Source: Candidatus Bathyarchaeota archaeon (lineage in GTDB: Archaea; Thermoproteota; Bathyarchaeia; TCS64). From it: a stretch of 36,522 bases of DNA. The DNA lies in the NCBI GenBank assembly GCA_030613835.1, contig JAUWLH010000002.1, positions 1 to 36,522 of the forward strand, given 5' to 3'. A program made the position numbers and the translations under genes. Of the stretch, positions 31,241-36,522 are shown in pieces. The notes under the pieces were generated by a model that had not been told where the DNA came from, did no database searches, and saw only the letters and a program-made list of their open reading frames with translations. Within the stretch, counting starts at the first letter, position 1, and every line of letters starts with the position of its first letter.

Positions 31241-31335
31241 TCATTGAGAATCAGCACTCCCCAATCATAAAGTGAACAACCTGAAAACGGGAGAGTGCCA
31301 AAAAAAATAATTGACGCCAAGCGTTTATAAAATTT

Positions 31336-31872
31336 TTACAGGTTATCGTCCCTGATCGATTCAAGCTCTTCCTTTGACATGCCCTCTGTCTCAAGGAACT
31401 CAAGTATCAATTCGGTCTTGGCTCTCCAATAGTCCTCTCGACTCTCGCTTGATTCCGCAAGGCTCATCTTCTGGTCGTTGTATCTCCTGAAGGCTTCGGG
31501 GTTCTCGGTCAGGTGTTTTTTTAGTAGCATGTGATTACAATAAGCGGTTGAGCCAACGACGACAAGGTATAGGTTGTGGGCGTGCTTGTGCTCATAGTCA
31601 AGGCCAAATACCTCCCTTCCAAGAATGCCAAGGTTCCCCTGATGGATATAACCTATCCTGCCAAGCCTGGAGGCTATCGCATCGAGGTCGCCCATGTCAC
31701 TGACAACGATATCCATATCGATGATGGGTTTTGCGCCCATGCCCTCGATGGACGTGCTTCCAACGTGAACGATATCAAGGGCAAGGTCCGAGATCTGGGG
31801 CCATATCTGGTTCCTGATCTCCATGAACCACTCTCTCCACTTTGGGTTGAAGGGCAGAACCTGGACGGACAC
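31336..31872 (-). CDS. GrpB-family (nucleotidyltransferase-fold) protein
   Basis: 178 residues. The GrpB/UPF0157 signature is plain: VLPFNPKWREWF at the start, HVGSTSIEGMGAKPIIDMDI (36-55) with the GS and paired Asp of the nucleotidyltransferase fold, then YEHKHAHNLYLV and a C-terminal helix (DYWRAKTELILEFLE). The family is sometimes found fused to dephospho-CoA kinase, but its reaction is not established. GTG start at 31872; the gene follows the Toprim gene by 31 bp and may be the last of a three-gene unit with glycerate kinase. Confidence 0.85.
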   Translation of the reverse strand: MSVQVLPFNPKWREWFMEIRNQIWPQISDLALDIVHVGSTSIEGMGAKPIIDMDIVVSDMGDLDAIASRLGRIGYIHQGNLGILGREVFGLDYEHKHAHNLYLVVVGSTAYCNHMLLKKHLTENPEAFRRYNDQKMSLAESSESREDYWRAKTELILEFLETEGMSKEELESIRDDNL

Positions 31873-31903
31873 GGGGATTGGTTGTTTTCCCCAGTATTAT
31901 AAG

Positions 31904-32311
31904 CTACTCTTCCATCTTGCTGAGGATGTTATCAAGGTCCTCGATGGCGTATGCCCCTGTGGCGGACATCAACCGGGCAAATTCCCGCCTCAGCCCGTAC
32001 TCCACCTTCGCGCCCTTCCTCTCAAGAATCTGGTTGAAGTGACGGTTTAGCCTGAGGCCCTCCTCATCGAAATCAAGGAGGAGCAGGATTCGCCTGTAAC
32101 AGGATACCAGGTCATCGGCCAAGTCAAAGTCGTTGACGCCGGACCTATTAAGCACCTCGATAGAGCCACGGTACCCTAGGGATCGCAAGGACTGCATGTC
32201 CCTGAACCCCTCAACGACAACCACATCAACGAGTCCAGGTAGCTCCTGCATCAACTGCCCAAGCTCGCGGATCGCGTTCTTTCGGCGGATTTTTGAACGG
32301 TTCATTGTCAT
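31904..32311 (-). CDS. Small Toprim-domain protein
   Basis: 135 residues. A free-standing Toprim fold: Glu34 in VVVVEGFRD and the Asp pair Asp80/Asp82 in LLLLDFDEEG. Such proteins resemble the catalytic domain of RNase M5, primase and topoisomerase and are often predicted nucleases or RNA-binding enzymes in archaea; function is unproven. The ATG overlaps the glycerate-kinase stop (ATGA), so translation is coupled, though no functional link to glycerate is evident. A second ATG two codons on (32305) is possible. Confidence 0.82.
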   Translation of the reverse strand: MTMNRSKIRRKNAIRELGQLMQELPGLVDVVVVEGFRDMQSLRSLGYRGSIEVLNRSGVNDFDLADDLVSCYRRILLLLDFDEEGLRLNRHFNQILERKGAKVEYGLRREFARLMSATGAYAIEDLDNILSKMEE

Positions 32312-33678
32312 CGGACCAGGATGACCGATAGGTCGTTCACGTTTGTCTCCGTTGGACCGGTCATTATCAGGTCGTTCATGGACTCGAAGAAGCTGTAGGA
32401 ATCGTTCCCTTCAAGGAACTTGTCGGGGTTTAGCCCCATCCCCAAAGCCCTAGTGAGGCTCTCGCCATCCACCATGGCACCAGCCGCGTCGGTCGGTCCA
32501 TCTATACCATCAGTTCCGAGAGTGGCGATGATCCCCCTAAGACCGCTCATCTTACGGATCGCGCCCAAGGCAACCTCCTGGTTCCTGCCCCCCTTGCCTT
32601 CACCGTTTACGGTCACAGTTGTCTCTCCTCCGATTATGATCGCGGCTGGTCTAGGCAGTGGTAGCCCCCTTGATTGTTCCTCACGTGCGACACCGGCGAA
32701 CATGCCCCCGACCTGCCTTGCTTCCCCCTCGATGTGGGTGGACAGGATCATGGAGTTGTAGCCGAGCCCCTCGGCGACCTTGGATGCAGCCCTCGCTGCC
32801 ATGTAATTGTTTGCGATCACTAGGTTGCTCACGTTCTCGAAGATAGGATCACCCAGCTTGGGGGTTTCAGGGCACATGCCATTCATGCCGTCGTTGAGCC
32901 TGGAAAGAACGCTCTCGGGGATATCATCGATGAGACCGTACTTTGTTACCACATCCCTGGCGTCCATGAAGGTGGACTCATCGGGCGACGTGGGACCTGA
33001 CGCAATGGTATCGATAGGATCCCCGATCACATCGGACAGTAATAGGTTGATCATCATTGCCGGGTAGACATGCCTAGCAAACTGCCCGCCCTTGAACCCG
33101 CTTATGTGCTTCCTTACGGAGTTCAGCTCATTGATAGTGGCCCCTGCCATGAGGAGAAAGCTAGTCAACTTCCGCATGTCCTCAAGGGAAATTCCTGGAG
33201 CAGGGTATGGCATTAGGGCCGATCCTCCGCCAGATATCAGGGTGATGACCAGATCACGTTTGGTCAGCCCGTTTGTGAGGTCAAGCATCCTGTCAACTCC
33301 CTTTACCCCCTCATGGTCAGGGATGGGGTGAGAAGCCCCCCTCAAAGTAATACGCCCCAACTTGGAGCCCTCGGTTCCCTTCAGGACATTGATATGACCT
33401 GAGGTAATTTGTTTTCCAAGAAGACCCTCCACCGCCTTGGCCATCATACCCCCTGCCTTGCCGCCTCCCACAACGATGATCTTCTTTGTCTTGGAGAGAT
33501 CAACCAAGCCTCCCTCATAGGAGAGAACGTCCCCCTCAAGGGAAAGGGCGTTCAGCACGACCTCAATTGGATCAACGGCCCTCAACGCGCCTTCCAGTAT
33601 AACACAGGCATCGTGTCTGAGTCTCTGTAAAACCTCGTCCTCGGAGTTCCCTATCAAACTGTCCTTGTTCTTGATCAA
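32308..33678 (-). CDS. gck: Glycerate 2-kinase (MOFRL family)
   Basis: 456 residues, class II glycerate kinase. It makes 2-phosphoglycerate from D-glycerate and ATP. Motifs: GGGKAGGMMAKAVE (72-85), TLISGGGSALMPYPAPG, the KHIS-GFKGGQ region, and the C-terminal MOFRL domain with GGETTVTVNGEGKGGRNQE and TDGIDGPTDAAGA. D-glycerate could come from the reductase at 1945. The only start that fits is TTG at 33678. The gene heads a unit with the Toprim and GrpB genes, 55 bp after EF-2, with a TATA-like element (minus CCCTTTTTATCCCC) in the gap. Confidence 0.92.
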   Translation of the reverse strand: MIKNKDSLIGNSEDEVLQRLRHDACVILEGALRAVDPIEVVLNALSLEGDVLSYEGGLVDLSKTKKIIVVGGGKAGGMMAKAVEGLLGKQITSGHINVLKGTEGSKLGRITLRGASHPIPDHEGVKGVDRMLDLTNGLTKRDLVITLISGGGSALMPYPAPGISLEDMRKLTSFLLMAGATINELNSVRKHISGFKGGQFARHVYPAMMINLLLSDVIGDPIDTIASGPTSPDESTFMDARDVVTKYGLIDDIPESVLSRLNDGMNGMCPETPKLGDPIFENVSNLVIANNYMAARAASKVAEGLGYNSMILSTHIEGEARQVGGMFAGVAREEQSRGLPLPRPAAIIIGGETTVTVNGEGKGGRNQEVALGAIRKMSGLRGIIATLGTDGIDGPTDAAGAMVDGESLTRALGMGLNPDKFLEGNDSYSFFESMNDLIMTGPTETNVNDLSVILVR

Positions 33679-33717
33679 TGAAGCTCACTAATCACTAGGA
33701 GAAAGAGTAATACAAAA

Positions 33718-33731
33718 GGGGATAAAAAGGG
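33718..33731 (-). promoter_or_regulatory. TATA-like/T-rich element between EF-2 and glycerate kinase
   Basis: Minus-strand CCCTTTTTATCCCC lies 3 bases past the EF-2 stop and about 47 nt before the glycerate-kinase TTG. It may be both the EF-2 terminator T-run and the downstream promoter. Confidence 0.4.
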
Positions 33732-33733
33732 AG

Positions 33734-35941
33734 TTACTCCCTGACAATGTAATCGCTGGCCCTCGGCGGGTCTGGGCTCATGCCCTTGCGGGTCCTCGTC
33801 TTCTTGATGATATCCAGTAGCATATTGTCCGGTACGGGCGAGTAGTGGTCGAACGTCATCTGCCAGAAAGCGGTGCCGCTCGTGGCCGAACGCAGCTCCT
33901 GACTCAGGCCCAGCGACTCAGCGACCGGTATGAATCCCGTGACGTTGACAATGGGACCTTCCTGATTCACGCTCCTGATGCTGCCCCTCTTCTTGCTGAG
34001 GAGACCAGTCACGTTGCCCATCTCTAGTGTTGGTACGCGGACCTGGATCAGGCTGATTGGCTCCAGCAGTGTGGGGTTTGCGCTGAGGATGCCTGCGTAG
34101 AGCGCTTGCCTAACGGCTGGCAGCATCTGCGCTGGTCCACGGTGGACAGGGTCCTCGTGTAGCTTGATATCCACCATGTCGATGAGTATGCCCCTGACAC
34201 GCTCACCTGCGATGGGTCCCTCGTTGAGGGCCCATTGGAAGCCGCCGCTGATATGCTGCTTGACCTCCCTAAGTCCTTGGATTCCCACCGTTGAGTCGAT
34301 GAGCAGGTTGGCGTTCTCGTTTATGTCGAAGACACGCCTGGCCTGACGGGTTGTCCATCCCATCTCCTCCTTGAGGATAGCCTCACGCCTGGATGAGCTG
34401 ACGATCTCGCTGAGATCGCCCTTACGGATCAGCTCGATGATCTTGGGGTCAAGGGGGGTGAACTTGAAGAACACCCTGTTGTGCTTGTTGGGGCTCTTGC
34501 CCATGAATGGCCCTGCCTCCATCCTGATGGCCTCACGGTATACTACCATGGGCTCGGTCTGAATGATGTCCAGGCCATGTATGGATTTCAGGTCCTTGAC
34601 CGCGATCTCAAGGTGGAGCTCGCCCATCCCGCTCAGCAGGTACTCCCCAGTTTCCTGGTTGATGGTCGTTACCAGGTTGGGGTCCTGTATGCTCATCTTC
34701 TGCATGGCATCGATGAGTTTCGGCAGATCAGTGGGCTTCTTGGGCTCGACCGCCACTGTTAGAACGGGGTCTGATACGTACTTTATTGACTCGAACGGGG
34801 TTGCGATTCCCAGTAACTCTGGTCCGACGATGGTCTCTCCTGCACGGGCATCTGAGAGACCCATGAGTGCCACGATGTTCCCGGCTGGGATCTCGTCTAC
34901 GATCTCACGGTACGCGCCCATGTAGATGCTTACCTGCTGCGCCTTTGCGGTCTTCTCCGCGCCCACCAGGTGTAGGGTATCGCCCTTGCGGATGGTCCCG
35001 CTGAACACCCTGCCGGTACTGATGACTCCCGCCTGGGGGTCGATGATAACGTTACTGATACAGATGACAAGAGGACCATCGGGGTTAACGGCCAGCATGT
35101 TTTTACCCATGACTGATTCGGGGTCTCCCTTCCATATGTGGGCGATCCTCCTTGGCTGGTGCTCGTCAGGGTTTGGAAGCTTGTGCACTGCCAGGCCTAG
35201 TATGGCCTCGCTCAGCGGAAGCATCTCCTGAAGTTTCTCCAGCTCGTCGTTCTTGTACATCTCCAGGATCTTTGGCAGGGTCAGTCCCTTCGCGGCCAGC
35301 ATCGGGAGGGTGAACCCCCACCTGTCGAGAGCTGAACCGAAGGCCACCTGTCCGTCGCCGGCGTTGATGGTCCACTCGTTCTTGATCTCGTTTGGACCAT
35401 AGGTCTGGACGATCTCGTTGAACTTGTTGATGATCCTCAGGAGCTTGGTCTGGATCGCGCCAGCGTCCATCCTGAGCTCCTTGATGAGCCTATCGAACTT
35501 GTTGATATAACAAACGGGCTTTACGAACTCATCCAGGGCTACCCTGAGCCTGACCTCGGTCATGATCTGGAACTCCTCGACAGCATCCACTAGCAACACG
35601 CAGCCGTCAAGTGCCCTCATGGCCCTTGTAACCTTGCCTGAGAAATCAACGTGACCTGGCGTGTCGATGAGGTTGATGACATATTGTTCGTCTCCCTCCT
35701 CGTAGAGGAGGCTGATGTTTGCTGTCTTGATAGTGATACCTCGCCTCTGCTCTTCCTCTAGGAAGTCGAGGGCCCTAGCCTCTCCAGCCCTATTGGGGGC
35801 CATCAAACCGGCCATAGCTAGGAGGCTGTCGCTCATGGTAGTCTTGCCGTGGTCAATGTGGGCAATGATACCGATGTTACGGACCTTCTCCTTGTTATGC
35901 ATCAGCTTGAGGATTTCTTCAGTTTGCTTAAATCGTGGCAT
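33734..35941 (-). CDS. fusA: Translation elongation factor 2 (aEF-2)
   Basis: 735 residues, normal archaeal length. GTPase that translocates tRNA and mRNA. G motifs: AHIDHGKT (27-34), RGIT (67-70), DTPGH (93-97), NKFD (147-150). Domain IV tip reads LHEDPVHRGPAQ with His600 at the diphthamide position; the HRG is intact, and Pro precedes Val where Ala is commoner. The ribosome site AAGGAT and two TATA-like sequences lie upstream. The dph genes are not in the window, so modification cannot be judged. Confidence 0.96.
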   Translation of the reverse strand: MPRFKQTEEILKLMHNKEKVRNIGIIAHIDHGKTTMSDSLLAMAGLMAPNRAGEARALDFLEEEQRRGITIKTANISLLYEEGDEQYVINLIDTPGHVDFSGKVTRAMRALDGCVLLVDAVEEFQIMTEVRLRVALDEFVKPVCYINKFDRLIKELRMDAGAIQTKLLRIINKFNEIVQTYGPNEIKNEWTINAGDGQVAFGSALDRWGFTLPMLAAKGLTLPKILEMYKNDELEKLQEMLPLSEAILGLAVHKLPNPDEHQPRRIAHIWKGDPESVMGKNMLAVNPDGPLVICISNVIIDPQAGVISTGRVFSGTIRKGDTLHLVGAEKTAKAQQVSIYMGAYREIVDEIPAGNIVALMGLSDARAGETIVGPELLGIATPFESIKYVSDPVLTVAVEPKKPTDLPKLIDAMQKMSIQDPNLVTTINQETGEYLLSGMGELHLEIAVKDLKSIHGLDIIQTEPMVVYREAIRMEAGPFMGKSPNKHNRVFFKFTPLDPKIIELIRKGDLSEIVSSSRREAILKEEMGWTTRQARRVFDINENANLLIDSTVGIQGLREVKQHISGGFQWALNEGPIAGERVRGILIDMVDIKLHEDPVHRGPAQMLPAVRQALYAGILSANPTLLEPISLIQVRVPTLEMGNVTGLLSKKRGSIRSVNQEGPIVNVTGFIPVAESLGLSQELRSATSGTAFWQMTFDHYSPVPDNMLLDIIKKTRTRKGMSPDPPRASDYIVRE

Positions 35942-35992
35942 AAATGATCCTTTTTCCTTAAGTATAATTTGACTATAGACACCTACAGGGGT

Positions 35993-36001
35993 CTTTTAAA
36001 C
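35993..36001 (-). promoter_or_regulatory. TATA box of EF-2
   Basis: Minus-strand GTTTAAAAG centred 56 nt before the ATG; leader about 30 nt. A second candidate, GCTATATACG (36042-36051), is further out. Confidence 0.5.
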
Positions 36002-36067
36002 CCTTCCCAGCGTAATTACACGGCCAGTGCCCTGAAGAATCGTATATAGCGCGCGCTTAACTGGAAT

Positions 36068-36522
36068 TTATGTTAATCCAGTGCGCTCACTTGCCACTCC
36101 ACCTACTAGGTGGTATAGTATAGCTAACTTGATTTTGGTTAATCCGTAGAGACTGGGTGCATATAACTCTGTTAACTTTTCTACTAGGTCTGGGTTCTTG
36201 CTGAGTTCAACTACTCGTTGACGGATACATTCATCTGGGGTGGGTTTCAATGTGGGCTACCTCGAGAGGGATATAAGTGAACAAGGTCTGCGAGGTTAAC
36301 CATTCCTTAACCAGTTTACAATAAACAAGGAACCACGGTTCTGAATATGTTGCAATATTCAGATTGGATCCATTAATGAATACGTTAAAACGGTGAAGAA
36401 GTTTGGTCCAAGTTACCGAGGACTTGAACAGGGTCATATTTAATAAAAATCCCTTGTTTAGATGTTGATTCAATCCATGGGTCATTGGGTTACGTTTATT
36501 CTGGGTGAGGGAGCTGATTGAA
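36068..36522 (-). pseudogene. Frameshifted, truncated MCM helicase remnant (continues past window edge)
   Basis: Reading leftward from the edge, one frame encodes an OB-fold-like end of the MCM N-domain (FNVFINGSNLNIATYSE ... LFTYIPLEVAHIE) and stops at 36231. A second frame, shifted by one base and overlapping at 36231-36250, carries on with the MCM linker and first AAA+ helices (ELSKNPDLVEKLTELYAPSL, then YGLTKIKLAILYHLVGGV), ending at TAA 36068. In intact MCM this YG..K.A...L.GG segment is followed by Walker A; here the frame stops before it. So it has one frameshift and no ATPase. It may be a decayed chromosomal or mobile-element MCM. Identification rests on motif recognition by eye. Confidence 0.65.

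Noticed and set aside
1..36522. tRNA, rRNA, CRISPR array or insertion sequence
   Set aside because: I looked in all spacers for cloverleaf-like arms, regular direct repeats and transposase-like frames and saw none; a covariance-model scan would be needed to exclude small RNAs.

Overview
The window is a stretch of an archaeal chromosome. Evidence: the S10/spc-type ribosomal protein operon contains the archaeal/eukaryal-only proteins S4e, L19e and L32e and the RNase P protein Rnp1. There is also an archaeal EF-2, a tRNA-splicing endonuclease subunit, NucS, AlaX, a type IA topoisomerase of archaeal length, and T-rich TATA-type promoters. Small zinc-finger proteins, an HflX GTPase and long acidic tails on ribosomal proteins would fit an Asgard lineage (Thorarchaeia-like), but that placement is inference only. 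No rRNA, tRNA or CRISPR array was seen.

Layout. 1-7.9 kb is a mixed metabolic region: the start of an M16 zinc peptidase (cut by the window edge), a winged-helix regulator divergent from a glyoxylate/hydroxypyruvate reductase, divergent threonine dehydrogenase (tdh) and glycine C-acetyltransferase (kbl), NucS with an MBL-fold hydrolase, and a poorly coding 0.6-kb stretch that ends in a 56-residue C2H2 zinc-finger gene. 8-14.4 kb holds an MFS transporter, two small zinc-binding proteins, topoisomerase I, a tRNA-endonuclease subunit, HisRS and AlaX. 14.5-28.1 kb is one long minus-strand block: L3-L4-L23-L2-S19, a 183-bp gap with a strong TATA box, then L22-S3-L29-Rnp1-S17-L14-L24-S4e-L5-S14-S8-L6-L32e-L19e-L18-S5-L30-L15-SecY. 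Most of its genes overlap or lie within 12 bp of each other. 28.3-36 kb holds an HflX-endonuclease III fusion, a cytosolic glycoside hydrolase, a GrpB-family protein, a Toprim protein coupled to glycerate 2-kinase, and EF-2. The right edge carries a frameshifted, truncated MCM helicase remnant.

How the genes work together. tdh and kbl make glycine and acetyl-CoA from threonine. gyaR and glycerate kinase sit about 30 kb apart but could handle glyoxylate/hydroxypyruvate and glycerate. The ribosomal block with SecY, HisRS, AlaX, EF-2, Rnp1 and the splicing-endonuclease subunit is a translation, secretion and tRNA-maturation neighbourhood.

Most notable observations: (1) a single uninterrupted reading frame joining an HflX ribosome-associated GTPase to an endonuclease III, in which the second iron-sulfur Cys is His; (2) a 42-bp element present twice (39/42 identical), each copy about 210 bp upstream of a minus-strand metalloenzyme gene; (3) a ~257-residue acidic, internally duplicated extension on ribosomal protein S3; (4) Rnp1, which appears to start at CTG; (5) an MCM remnant; (6) a splicing-endonuclease subunit that seems to lack catalytic His and Lys.
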